From assembly GCA_905199755.1 (NCBI GenBank), contig CAJKHT010000071.1:1-13830 (forward strand): a stretch of 13,830 bases of DNA, written 5' to 3'. Under the pieces are notes generated by a model. That model saw only the letters and a program-made list of their open reading frames with translations, was not told the origin of the DNA and did not search any database. This DNA comes from an uncultured Eubacteriales bacterium. Its GTDB lineage: Bacteria > Bacillota > Clostridia > UBA1381. Below are positions 7,013 through 13,830 of this stretch, one piece after another. The translations under genes and the position numbers were made by a program. Numbering within the stretch: the stretch's first letter is position 1; every line of letters begins with the position of its first letter.

Positions 7013-9085
7013 TTACAGTACACCTCTGTAAAAATGTCCTCGGGTAAATGTATTTTCGGGCGGCGAAGACACGGCTTTGACGCTCAATGCATTTTTGTAT
7101 TCGTCAATTATTCTTCCGCATTCGCCGGGTGTTTCAAGTGTAAACATCAGCCGTATTGTGCTTATTCCGAGAGCTGTAAAATCATTAAGCTTGTCCGCAA
7201 TAAAAACAGGCTTTGAATTTAAAAGCACCGCACGGCAGCTTTTTTGACAAATGACAGGAAATTCTTCTCCTTTTCTGTCATGCAGCGCATAGCGCGGTTT
7301 GCCGTTCTGACACTTATCGGCTGCCTTAAGGGGGCAATTTCTCATAAGCATAAGCGGAAGTCTGCCATAACCGATTATTTCTGCATTAACATCGGTGTTT
7401 TCCGTGAGTTTGCGAATTTCGGCTGTGTTAAGCTCCGGCGAAAGAGTTACGGCTTCAAGCTCCGAATAGTGATTTGCCGTAACGGAATTGAATATGTTAA
7501 GCCTGAAACCGCCGTAAAGCTTTTTGCCGCGGTAATGTCTTATCGCCGCGGGCGAGGAAACCTCAATGTAATCGGAAACGGGTGTTTCGCCGTCAAATAT
7601 ATCCGGCAGCTTGGCTATTATTTTTAATTCATTGTCTGCACTTTGTATATCCGATACAACGGAATTTGGTGCATAGATTGTTTTAATGCCATGCTGTATA
7701 GCGGTGCGCGCCTGCTGCAAGGTCATCACATCAGCCGTAAGTCCTAAAGCGGCTGACGGCTTGCCTTTTGCGGAAAATGCAATATTTGTATCGCATTTTC
7801 TGCCGATTCTGCGGCTTTGACGCAGAGCAATGAGCTTTTCCGCGGCTTTTCGGCGCACCTCGTTTATTTCCTTTATCGGCACGGTAATTCCGCTGCCTAC
7901 CGAACAGAATATATTTTCTGCCGCAAACGGTGTCTGCCCGAGCTTTGAAAGCTGTTCTTCAAGACGCGCCTCGTCAAGCGGACGGTTAATTGCCTGCTGT
8001 GCATATACGGTTCCGCTTTCGGCGGCAACATTGCCGTCATTATCTGAAATTATTACCGACAGCGGTGCATTTTCGACGAGTGATGCCTCTATGCTTACCG
8101 GGATTTTCCTTATATTTGCATCGGGTGCGGCACGATGCTTTGCAGCATCGGTAAATTCATTTTTTGATGCATTGCCTGGGTTTTCGTGGCTCATCATATT
8201 TTTGCCGAGATTTTCGGTAAAATATCCGTCGGTAAATCCCGAACGTGAAAAAGCGTCGGTAAGCTCTTTCATATCGGCAGGGGATACCTTATGCGGATTG
8301 TCAAGATATTTTCTGTATATTCCGACAACCGCGCTGACATATTCGGCTCTTTTCAGTCTGCCTTCGATTTTAAGAGAAGCGACTCCGATGCTTTCAATGT
8401 ATGAAAGATCGTTTATAAGCGCCATATCCTTCGGACTTAACATATATCCTTCGGAAAGTATCTTTCCGTGTTCGGTAATTTTATACGGCAGACGGCAGGG
8501 CTGGGCGCATCTGCCGCGGTTGCCGCTCCTGCCGCCCAATATGCTCGACATAAAACACTGCCCCGAATAGCACATGCATATCGCACCGTGTACAAAAATC
8601 TCGATTTCCGCTTTGGCATGTGCGCATATATGTTCAATTTCACGGGCTGAAAGCTCGCGTGCAAGCACAACTCTCGAAAATCCCATCTCCTCAAGATATT
8701 TCACACCGTCAAGGCTTGTGACCGTCATTTGAGTGCTTGCATGCAGCGGCATATCGGGAATAATTGAATGAATAAGCTTTGCCGCGCCGATGTCCTGAAC
8801 AATAAGTGCATCAACGCCTGCGTCATTAAGCATGTACACGTAATCCGCAAGAGCTTTAAGCTCTTTTTCTTTTATTAGCGTGTTTACCGCAGCATGTAAA
8901 TCAACACCGTATAAATGACAGTAATCTGCGGCTTTTTTTATGCCGTTTTCATCAAAATTTTCCGCGCTTTGCCTTGCTCCGAACTTCGGACCGCCTATAT
9001 ACACCGCATCCGCACCCGACTGTACCGCTGCATGAAGTGCGGTTTCATTGCCGGCGGGAGCCAGAAGCTCAATTTTTCTTTTCAT
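7013..9085 (-). CDS. U32 family peptidase / RlhA-like RNA hydroxylation protein with C-terminal DUF3656-type region
   Basis: U32 proteins were named as collagenase-like peptidases, but the bacterial RlhA (YdcP) and TrhP groups support hydroxylation of 23S rRNA or tRNA using an iron-sulfur cluster. This 690-residue protein opens with the family start KIELLAPAGNE and contains the U32 signature EIFVHGAICMCYSGQCFMSS (162-181). A cysteine set fitting a cluster lies at 170, 172, 177, 193 and 197. The length and a second cysteine-bearing C-terminal part (CQKSC) match the long RlhA-like form with a DUF3656-type region. I place the start at the ATG at 9085, which gives the conserved N-terminus; a TTG at 9100 is in frame. 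It overlaps the end of zapA by 17 bases, implying coupled translation. The family is secure; the exact substrate is inferred. Confidence 0.9.
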   Translation of the reverse strand: MKRKIELLAPAGNETALHAAVQSGADAVYIGGPKFGARQSAENFDENGIKKAADYCHLYGVDLHAAVNTLIKEKELKALADYVYMLNDAGVDALIVQDIGAAKLIHSIIPDMPLHASTQMTVTSLDGVKYLEEMGFSRVVLARELSAREIEHICAHAKAEIEIFVHGAICMCYSGQCFMSSILGGRSGNRGRCAQPCRLPYKITEHGKILSEGYMLSPKDMALINDLSYIESIGVASLKIEGRLKRAEYVSAVVGIYRKYLDNPHKVSPADMKELTDAFSRSGFTDGYFTENLGKNMMSHENPGNASKNEFTDAAKHRAAPDANIRKIPVSIEASLVENAPLSVIISDNDGNVAAESGTVYAQQAINRPLDEARLEEQLSKLGQTPFAAENIFCSVGSGITVPIKEINEVRRKAAEKLIALRQSRRIGRKCDTNIAFSAKGKPSAALGLTADVMTLQQARTAIQHGIKTIYAPNSVVSDIQSADNELKIIAKLPDIFDGETPVSDYIEVSSPAAIRHYRGKKLYGGFRLNIFNSVTANHYSELEAVTLSPELNTAEIRKLTENTDVNAEIIGYGRLPLMLMRNCPLKAADKCQNGKPRYALHDRKGEEFPVICQKSCRAVLLNSKPVFIADKLNDFTALGISTIRLMFTLETPGECGRIIDEYKNALSVKAVSSPPENTFTRGHFYRGVL

Positions 9086-9575
9086 CTTTTTTTCCGTCAA
9101 TCATGTCAAAAAGCCTGTCCTCACGACTCGAATATTTTGCTTCAAGCTTTGCGGCTTTTTCCTTTTGAAGTGTAAGCTGACCTTCAAGAAATTTTATCTG
9201 CGTTTTCGCTTCTTCAAGCTGCCGGTTTGCAGTGTCTCTTTCGGCAATAGCCTCTGTTTCGGCTATTGTTACCTGCGCGGAAAGAGCCTCGCCGAGTTCT
9301 TTCTGAAGCCGTCGGTTTTCTTCTTTAAGCTTTGTGTTTTCGGCATTTAAAGCTGCTGCCTTGTCATCATATCCTTTTTTGTAGTATTCATCACAGATAT
9401 TGAGTGCGGCAAGTACAATCGGGCGCTCGCCCATTATATTCTTGCCGTTTTTGAGAACGAGCTGTATTTTTTCGTTTATATGCTCACCGAGCTTTGCCAT
9501 ATATTCGGGCGATTCCTCCGAAACTATGGTATACATTCTGGAATTAATTGTAAGATTGACTCTGTTAAGCGCCAT
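9069..9575 (-). CDS. zapA: Cell division protein ZapA with extended coiled coil
   Basis: ZapA binds and bundles FtsZ protofilaments at midcell. The N-terminal 70 residues fit the ZapA fold: NRVNLTINSRMYTIVSEESPE is the typical beta-strand start, followed by the helix with YMAKLGEHINEKI (25-37) and VLAALNICDEYYK (54-66). From about residue 72 to 147 there is a long, charged coiled coil, so at 168 residues it is longer than typical ZapA (about 85-130). A basic tail ends the protein. The ATG is preceded by GAGGGA at suitable distance. It is the first gene of the leftward cluster and is coupled to the U32 gene by a 17-base overlap. The start region faces a divergent promoter region. Confidence 0.9.
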   Translation of the reverse strand: MALNRVNLTINSRMYTIVSEESPEYMAKLGEHINEKIQLVLKNGKNIMGERPIVLAALNICDEYYKKGYDDKAAALNAENTKLKEENRRLQKELGEALSAQVTIAETEAIAERDTANRQLEEAKTQIKFLEGQLTLQKEKAAKLEAKYSSREDRLFDMIDGKKDEKKN

Positions 9576-9627
9576 TATTTTCCCTCACGTCCTTGTCTTA
9601 AGCGTTAATTTTTATTTATACCTACTT

Positions 9628-9661
9628 ATTATACTATACTTTTCGCAAAAATAACAGTCCT
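9628..9661 (-). promoter_or_regulatory. Possible promoter for the zapA-led operon
   Basis: On the minus strand TATAAT (9628-9633) overlaps a second -10-like TATAGT (9633-9638). The latter lies 17 bases from AGGACT (9656-9661), which shares only the GAC core of a -35 box. An A/T-rich tract (about 9661-9690) lies upstream and could act as an UP element. The -10 is good and the -35 weak, so the exact start is uncertain, but this is the only stretch where the nine-gene leftward cluster could begin inside the window. Confidence 0.4.
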
Positions 9662-9707
9662 TTTTTAAAATTTTTACAAAAAATATCAGGATATTTCCGA
9701 AAAATTA

Positions 9708-9719
9708 CCGATGTATCGG
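9708..9719. promoter_or_regulatory. 12-base palindrome upstream of the exported-protein gene
   Basis: CCGATGTATCGG is a perfect inverted repeat (5-base arms, 2-base centre), two bases upstream of a -10-like TATACT (9722-9727) for the plus-strand gene at 9747. No -35 box is visible at normal spacing. A site in this place could bind a regulator, but a 12-base palindrome may also occur by chance. Confidence 0.25.
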
Positions 9720-9746
9720 GGTATACTATATTTCGGGTGATTTTAA

Positions 9747-11000
9747 ATGCGGAAAATGTTTGTATTGATATTGATTTGCTTGTGTGCAATGTGCGGCAGG
9801 GCATATGCTTTTACGGAGAATTATGATATTATACTGGATGAGATGATAAAATCCGAGGGTGTCTTTGACGGCAGGAAAGGGGTGGTATATGCCGAAATTG
9901 CCGGGTTTGAATATGAAAACTCGCTTTTTACGGTCACGGTTAAAGACGATACGGCCGAATGTGCGGTGTATGATGATATTGACGGTATTCAGCTTACCGA
10001 TGTGCTTAAAATTCCTTTGAACGGTATGAATTTTATATTATCAAGTGCGGAAAACGGCGAAAAAACGAGTGTTGTACTTAGCAGCGGCGGTAAACAGAAA
10101 TTCTACACAATATCAAATGATACCTTTTGCGAGTCGGAAAACATGACATATACGTCAAAAACCGATATTATAAATGTTAAAAACGGAAAAATACGTGATT
10201 TGTGCGGCAATCGCAGACTGTATAATCTTTTAAACGGATTAAAACGGCACAGAATTGAGCGGAGCGGGTATCTCAATGTTATAAATACGATTGATGAATC
10301 GGATAAAAATGATATTCGGAGGATTGCTGCCGCATGCGCGGACATTATGAAATTCGATGTGCGTGATTACAGCTATGACACGCTTGTAAAGTATATTCTT
10401 TGCACGAACAGGAATTTCGGAATACTTACGGATATTGAGCCGGGAAATTTCGAAGCAGGGGAGGGAATATCGATTGTACGGGAGGAGTATATTGATTACG
10501 TGCTTGAAAATGTATTCGGTGTACAGCCGGAGCAGGCTGCCGTAAATGCGCTGTCAAGCCGCGGATTTTGTGTCGATAACGGATATTATTACTATAAGAA
10601 TATATTTGACGGATTTTATGCTACGGAGATTATAGATATTGAGGCAATATATGATTTGGGAGAAGAAGTATATTATACGGTTTTTTCGGATATATACCGT
10701 CAGGGGGACAGTGTTGCTCCGGAGTACAGCTATGCTGTGGTAAAAAAGACGGACACGGGGTACAGAATGCTTAAGCTCGGAATGGGAGAAAGACTGCTCG
10801 ATGATGAAGAACTGCAAGAATTTTCGGCGGAGGGCGGATATAAGAAATATGCATGGAATAATGCGGCGGATGTAAAAGAAAGCTTTGACGGAGGATTGTA
10901 TGCGGCATTGTTTTTGGTGTGCCTGTCATGCGGAACAACGGCGGCGGTCTGCGGCGTGATTTTTGCTGTAAGCGAGGTAAGGGACAGAAGAAGATACTGA
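9747..11000 (+). CDS. Unrecognised exported protein with C-terminal membrane anchor
   Basis: I do not recognise this 417-residue protein. It begins with a classical signal peptide: MRK, a hydrophobic core (4-16) and a likely cleavage site after AYA (residue 21). It ends with a hydrophobic segment (about 384-408) followed by the basic tail RDRRRY. This predicts a type I protein, outside the membrane except for a short cytoplasmic tail. The outer part seems to have a beta-rich N-terminal section (about 45-140), a helical middle (about 150-270) and a Tyr-rich, beta-like section (about 278-345). No catalytic motif, cell-wall sorting signal or choline/SLH repeat is visible. The ATG has a weak GGGTGA seven bases upstream. 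It is transcribed away from zapA and is followed by a gene remnant and a terminator, so it seems to stand alone. Confidence 0.8.
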   Translation: MRKMFVLILICLCAMCGRAYAFTENYDIILDEMIKSEGVFDGRKGVVYAEIAGFEYENSLFTVTVKDDTAECAVYDDIDGIQLTDVLKIPLNGMNFILSSAENGEKTSVVLSSGGKQKFYTISNDTFCESENMTYTSKTDIINVKNGKIRDLCGNRRLYNLLNGLKRHRIERSGYLNVINTIDESDKNDIRRIAAACADIMKFDVRDYSYDTLVKYILCTNRNFGILTDIEPGNFEAGEGISIVREEYIDYVLENVFGVQPEQAAVNALSSRGFCVDNGYYYYKNIFDGFYATEIIDIEAIYDLGEEVYYTVFSDIYRQGDSVAPEYSYAVVKKTDTGYRMLKLGMGERLLDDEELQEFSAEGGYKKYAWNNAADVKESFDGGLYAALFLVCLSCGTTAAVCGVIFAVSEVRDRRRY

Positions 11001-11007
11001 CAGTTAA

Positions 11008-11235
11008 AGAAAAAACAATGTATTTAAAGGCGCAGATTATGACGTGTTCGTGAGCGGAGAAACAAAAAGCGGCAGTATATTTGTCAAGAGCGGCAAAGTA
11101 TTGTTTGACTGGCATGCTGACGTTTTTACGGCAAATGAAGGTACAACAGAGGGTAAAACATCTTTTGCACTGATTAAGACCGAAGGCAGCAAAGTGGTTC
11201 AGGCATATATATTTACCCCTGAAATAAAACAGTAA
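11008..11235 (+). pseudogene. Orphan reading frame, probable C-terminal gene remnant
   Basis: Between the exported-protein gene and its terminator an open frame of 75 codons runs from just after an in-frame stop (11005-11007) to TAA at 11233-11235. It includes DYDVFVSGETKSGSIFVKSG, then KVLFDWHADVF, and ends with VVQAYIFTPEIKQ. It reads like protein-coding sequence but lacks a convincing start: the only candidates are GTGs at 11044 and 11050 without a good ribosome binding site. It may be the 3' end of a larger gene whose front was deleted. If GTG 11044 is used it would make a 63-residue protein without signal peptide or membrane segment. I recognise no family. Confidence 0.4.
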
Positions 11236-11239
11236 CCAT

Positions 11240-11266
11240 AAAAGGACCTCCCGGTGAGGTCCTTTT
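11240..11266 (+). terminator. Rho-independent terminator
   Basis: A perfect 11-base stem (AAAAGGACCTC pairing with GAGGTCCTTTT) around the loop CCGGT ends in TTTT and a T-rich stretch. It starts five bases after the TAA of the orphan frame, and ends transcription of the exported-protein unit before the secDF promoter. Confidence 0.92.
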
Positions 11267-11372
11267 GCATTATTTATCGGCAGGAAACGGATATACCGAT
11301 TAAAACAGCGTGTTTTTTAAAAACACCAAACGAAAAAATGCGGTTGTTACATTATATTAATATAAAAAGGTC

Positions 11373-11401
11373 TTGACTATCTTCCCAAATGGAGGTATAA
11401 T
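11373..11401 (+). promoter_or_regulatory. Sigma-A promoter for secDF
   Basis: TTGACT (11373-11378) and a perfect TATAAT (11396-11401) are separated by exactly 17 bases. Transcription should begin near 11408, giving a leader of about 60-70 bases. The TTG of the -35 box happens to be in frame with secD, which can mislead start prediction. Upstream (11267-11372) is an A/T-rich spacer with a 17-base near-perfect palindrome at 11310-11326 (GTGTTTTT and AAAAACAC arms) of unknown role. Confidence 0.9.
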
Positions 11402-11427
11402 AGCTTTATGCTATTTTATTATAAAAT

Positions 11428-11448
11428 GGGTTTTCGGTGCGAAAACCC
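11428..11448 (+). promoter_or_regulatory. Leader hairpin upstream of secD
   Basis: The predicted secD leader contains a perfect 8-base inverted repeat, GGGTTTTC and GAAAACCC, around the loop GGTGC. It ends eight bases before the ribosome binding site AAAGGA (11457-11462). There is no T-run after it, so it is not a standard terminator. It could stabilise the message or affect translation initiation; no known riboswitch is recognised. Confidence 0.45.
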
Positions 11449-11474
11449 GGATTCAGAAAGGAATGGTTAATCAA

Positions 11475-12773
11475 ATGAAGAAAAAAAGCATTGTTACGCT
11501 TTGTTTCTCAATTGCTGTAGCGCTTCTTCTTAACTATGTTGCATTCTTCGGATTCAACATAGCGGGATTCAGCTGGGGCGGTGTGCTGAGTGACAAGGGT
11601 ATCAAAAAGGGTATCGATCTTGCCGGAGGTTCGGTTATAACTTTCCAGGCGGAAACGGATACGGCTCCGACAGATGATCAGATGAATGTTGTCGAAGCTA
11701 TACTGCAGACTCGTCTGAACAACGCAGGCTATACCGAATCGCGTATATCCAAGGGTGATAACGGTAAAATCACTATTGAAATCCCCTCGGTTTATGAGAC
11801 GGACAAGGCTGCGGAGCTTCTCGGAAAAATGGCAAAGCTTACATTCAGAGATGCGGATAACAATATCATACTTGACGGTGCAACGGACATTAAGACCGCA
11901 AAGTATCAGTATGGTCCGACAAAGCAGAACGGAACTTCCGAGCCTTATGTAACGGTTGAGTTTACTCCGGAAGCAAAGACTAAGTTTTCAGAGGCAACAA
12001 AAGCGGCAGCGGCAAAGTCATCGGAAAGCAAAAACTATATATCGATTATGATGGATGAAACCGTTGTTTCAAGCCCGAGAGTATCGGAGCAGATAAACAG
12101 TGACTCATGTATTATATCGGGAAGCTTTACTCCCGAAACTGCGGAGGAGCTTGCTAACCAGATTAAATCAGGTCAGCTCCCGTTCAATCTTACTGTTGCA
12201 AATCAGGAAACCGTAGGTGCCGAGCTGGGTTCAAATGCACTTCCCACAAGCTTAACGGCGGCAGGTATAGGCGTATTGCTTATCATGCTGTTTATGGCAA
12301 TTATGTACAAGGTTCCCGGACTTATAGCCGATATATCACTTCTTTTCTATGTCGGAATTATCAGTCTGGTTCTCGGCTTGCTCCATGTAAATCTGAGCCT
12401 TTCGGGTATTGCCGGTATAGTTCTTTCCATAGGCATGGCGGTTGACGCGGACTGTATCATATTTGAACGTATGAAAGAGGAGCTTTCACTCGGCAAGACA
12501 ATCAAGGCATCTGTCGATGCAGGCTTTAACAAAGCATTTTCGGCAATCCTTGACTCAAACGTGACAACAATTATATCATGTGTTGTATTAAAGCTGTCCA
12601 ATATCGGTACGGTTGAGGGATTTGCCGTTACGCTCGGTATCGGTGTTATACTTTCGATGTTTACGGCTATCGTAGTTACAAAGTTCCTGTTAAGACAGCT
12701 TGTTAACATTGGTATTAAAAACAGAAATGCTTTTTACAGACCGATAAGGGTTAAAGGAGGTGCAGAAGAATAA
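11475..12773 (+). CDS. secD: Protein translocase subunit SecD
   Basis: SecD, with SecF, uses the proton motive force to help pull proteins through SecYEG on the outer side of the membrane. The 432-residue product has a first membrane segment (about 8-30), then the GIDLAGGSVITF motif (46-57) that opens the large extracytoplasmic domain (about 50-255). Five membrane segments follow (about 258-410), containing AGIGVLLIMLFM (263-274) and GIVLSIGMAVDADCIIFERM (314-333), which holds the proton-relay aspartate. The usual VDAN reads VDAD here. I prefer the ATG at 11475, giving MKKKSIV; ATG 11463 adds MVNQ but lies almost on AAAGGA. Upstream in-frame codons back to 11373 fall in the promoter. Its stop overlaps the start of secF by one base. 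The yajC gene is not adjacent. Confidence 0.96.
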   Translation: MKKKSIVTLCFSIAVALLLNYVAFFGFNIAGFSWGGVLSDKGIKKGIDLAGGSVITFQAETDTAPTDDQMNVVEAILQTRLNNAGYTESRISKGDNGKITIEIPSVYETDKAAELLGKMAKLTFRDADNNIILDGATDIKTAKYQYGPTKQNGTSEPYVTVEFTPEAKTKFSEATKAAAAKSSESKNYISIMMDETVVSSPRVSEQINSDSCIISGSFTPETAEELANQIKSGQLPFNLTVANQETVGAELGSNALPTSLTAAGIGVLLIMLFMAIMYKVPGLIADISLLFYVGIISLVLGLLHVNLSLSGIAGIVLSIGMAVDADCIIFERMKEELSLGKTIKASVDAGFNKAFSAILDSNVTTIISCVVLKLSNIGTVEGFAVTLGIGVILSMFTAIVVTKFLLRQLVNIGIKNRNAFYRPIRVKGGAEE

Positions 12774-13708
12774 TGAATACTAAAAAATTCACACAGAACA
12801 GATGGAAATTCGTTATTATTCCGGCACTTATAATTGTTTTGGGTATAGTAATGTATATAGTACACGGCGGTTTCAATTTTGATATTGAATTCCTCGGCGG
12901 TACAAGAATGCAGGTTGAACTCAACACCGAATTTAACAATGACGAAATCACAAAAGAAGTAATGGATCAGCTGAATCTTTCGGCTGCCGTACAGAAATCG
13001 GGAACAAGTACTACTCAGGCGGTAATTAAGCTTCAGAACACTGACGATAATAAAACCGCACAGGAAAATGTTATGAAGATTTTAAGAGAGAAGTACAATC
13101 TGGCAGAAGATGCACAGCCGATGTCTGTTTCAACCGCTTCGGCAAGCTTCGGTATGGAGGTTCAGAGAAAAGCACTGTTATACACACTTCTTGCAATTAT
13201 ATGTATTCTGATATATATTGCGATAAGATTTGAGTGGAGAAGTGCGATTATGGCTGTTATTGCACTGGCAATCAATGTTGTTGTTATGGCTGCCGTTTAT
13301 GCTATAACAAATATTGCTCTTAATACGACATTTATCGCGGCTATGCTTACGGTTGTCGGATATTCGATTAATAATACCATTGTCATATTTGACCGTATAC
13401 GTGAAAATATGAAAGGACGCAGAAAAGAAGAATCAATTGAGCAGCTGGTTGACAGAAGTATTGTTGAAACACTCGGCAGAACAATTAATTCTACCATTAC
13501 AACACTTATCACAATCGTGCTGATTTACATTTTGGGTGTAAATACAATTAAGGAATTTGCATTGCCGCTTATTATAGGTATTGCAATCGGTGCATATACA
13601 TCAATCTTTATTGCAAGCACATTCTGGGCAGTATGGAGAGAATCGGCTTTAAAAGCAAAGGCTGAAGCTGCTGCCGAAAGACGTGCGGCAGGCAAGAAAA
13701 AGAAATAA
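12773..13708 (+). CDS. secF: Protein translocase subunit SecF
   Basis: SecF is the partner of SecD in the accessory Sec motor. The 311-residue protein has a first membrane segment (about 13-31), the NFDIEFLGGTRMQV motif (35-48), a small extracytoplasmic domain (about 45-128) and five more membrane segments (about 133-287). The conserved AAMLTVVGYSINNTIVIFDR stretch (189-208) is followed by IREN. A basic, Ala-rich cytoplasmic tail ends in GKKKK. The start overlaps the secD stop (TAATG), and a strong AAAGGAGGTG (12753-12762) lies ten bases upstream inside secD, so the two are translated as a pair. A terminator follows 18 bases after the stop. SecD and SecF are separate proteins here, unlike the fused SecDF of Bacillus. 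Confidence 0.97.
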   Translation: MNTKKFTQNRWKFVIIPALIIVLGIVMYIVHGGFNFDIEFLGGTRMQVELNTEFNNDEITKEVMDQLNLSAAVQKSGTSTTQAVIKLQNTDDNKTAQENVMKILREKYNLAEDAQPMSVSTASASFGMEVQRKALLYTLLAIICILIYIAIRFEWRSAIMAVIALAINVVVMAAVYAITNIALNTTFIAAMLTVVGYSINNTIVIFDRIRENMKGRRKEESIEQLVDRSIVETLGRTINSTITTLITIVLIYILGVNTIKEFALPLIIGIAIGAYTSIFIASTFWAVWRESALKAKAEAAAERRAAGKKKK

Positions 13709-13726
13709 TTTTATTTATTGCCTTGT

Positions 13727-13766
13727 AAATACCGTGACACCTTTTTCGGTGCCGCGGTATTTTTTG
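13727..13766 (+). terminator. Rho-independent terminator after secF
   Basis: AATACCGTGACACC (13728-13741) pairs with GGTGCCGCGGTATT (13748-13761), a 14-base stem with one mismatch and one G-T pair around a short TTTTTC loop. A run of T residues follows. It ends the secDF transcript. Confidence 0.88.
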
Positions 13767-13776
13767 TATATTAATT

Positions 13777-13830
13777 GGCTCTTTGTCAATAGTTGGGGTA
13801 AAATGCAAAATGTATATGTAGTTGGGTATG
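13777..13830. mobile_element. Probable terminal end of an ISL3-family insertion sequence
   Basis: From 13777 the sequence starts GGCTCTTTGTCAATAG, which resembles the terminal inverted repeats of ISL3-family elements, whose ends typically begin GGCTCTT. It starts ten bases past the secF terminator and continues to the window edge without a recognisable gene. Only one end is present and no transposase can be seen, so the family is judged from memory of its terminal repeat only. Confidence 0.5.

Noticed and set aside
7830..8570. 246-codon plus-strand open frame opposite the U32 gene
   Set aside because: It lies entirely within the well-conserved U32 coding sequence on the other strand and has no recognisable domain or ribosome binding site.
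9661..9690. Poly-T/poly-A tract as a terminator between divergent units
   Set aside because: There is no stem with G/C pairs, and both flanking genes read away from it, so no terminator is needed there.
11310..11326. Palindrome GTGTTTTT-T-AAAAACAC as a terminator
   Set aside because: It is A/T rich with almost no loop and no following T-run, and a much stronger terminator lies 44 bases upstream. It may be chance or a binding site.
11373..11474. N-terminal extension of SecD starting from TTG at 11373
   Set aside because: This TTG is the -35 box of the secD promoter and the extension runs through the -10 box and leader hairpin. The family-like start with Lys residues before the first membrane segment is at 11475.

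Overview
The window looks like a chromosomal segment of a Clostridia-class Firmicute, possibly an uncultured gut lineage. The evidence is the gene order (zapA, U32 peptidase, maf, mreBCD, a PBP2-type transpeptidase, minC, minD, mgsA), the AAGGAGG-type ribosome binding sites, the sigma-A promoters and the moderate base composition. It holds 12 well supported genes, one truncated gene, one likely gene remnant, and mobile-element-like sequence at both edges. I recognise no tRNA, rRNA or CRISPR array.

Left block (about 9575 down to 1, minus strand): a long run of co-oriented, closely spaced genes for growth and division. ZapA (FtsZ accessory protein) is translationally coupled to a U32 peptidase/RNA hydroxylase-like protein. 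Then come Maf, MreB, MreC, MreD, a class B PBP, MinC and MinD. MreBCD and the PBP direct lateral wall synthesis, while MinCD and ZapA act on the Z ring. A near-consensus extended -10 promoter directly after the minC stop codon should give minD separate expression. Neither minE nor rodA lies between minD and mgsA, where related Clostridia often have them, and radC is absent between maf and mreB.

Left edge: the last gene is the N-terminal 75 codons of methylglyoxal synthase (mgsA). At about position 51/52 it runs into unrelated sequence that carries a strong ribosome binding site pointing off the window. This looks like an integrated element splitting mgsA.

Centre: a 171-bp divergent intergenic region separates zapA from a plus-strand gene for an unrecognised exported protein with one C-terminal membrane anchor. 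An orphan C-terminal-like reading frame and a strong terminator follow.

Right block: secD and secF, the accessory motor of the Sec translocase, are expressed from a clear sigma-A promoter with a short hairpin-bearing leader. A terminator follows secF. The window ends in sequence resembling the terminal repeat of an ISL3-family insertion sequence. If the window is a complete contig, repeats at both ends would explain where assembly stopped.
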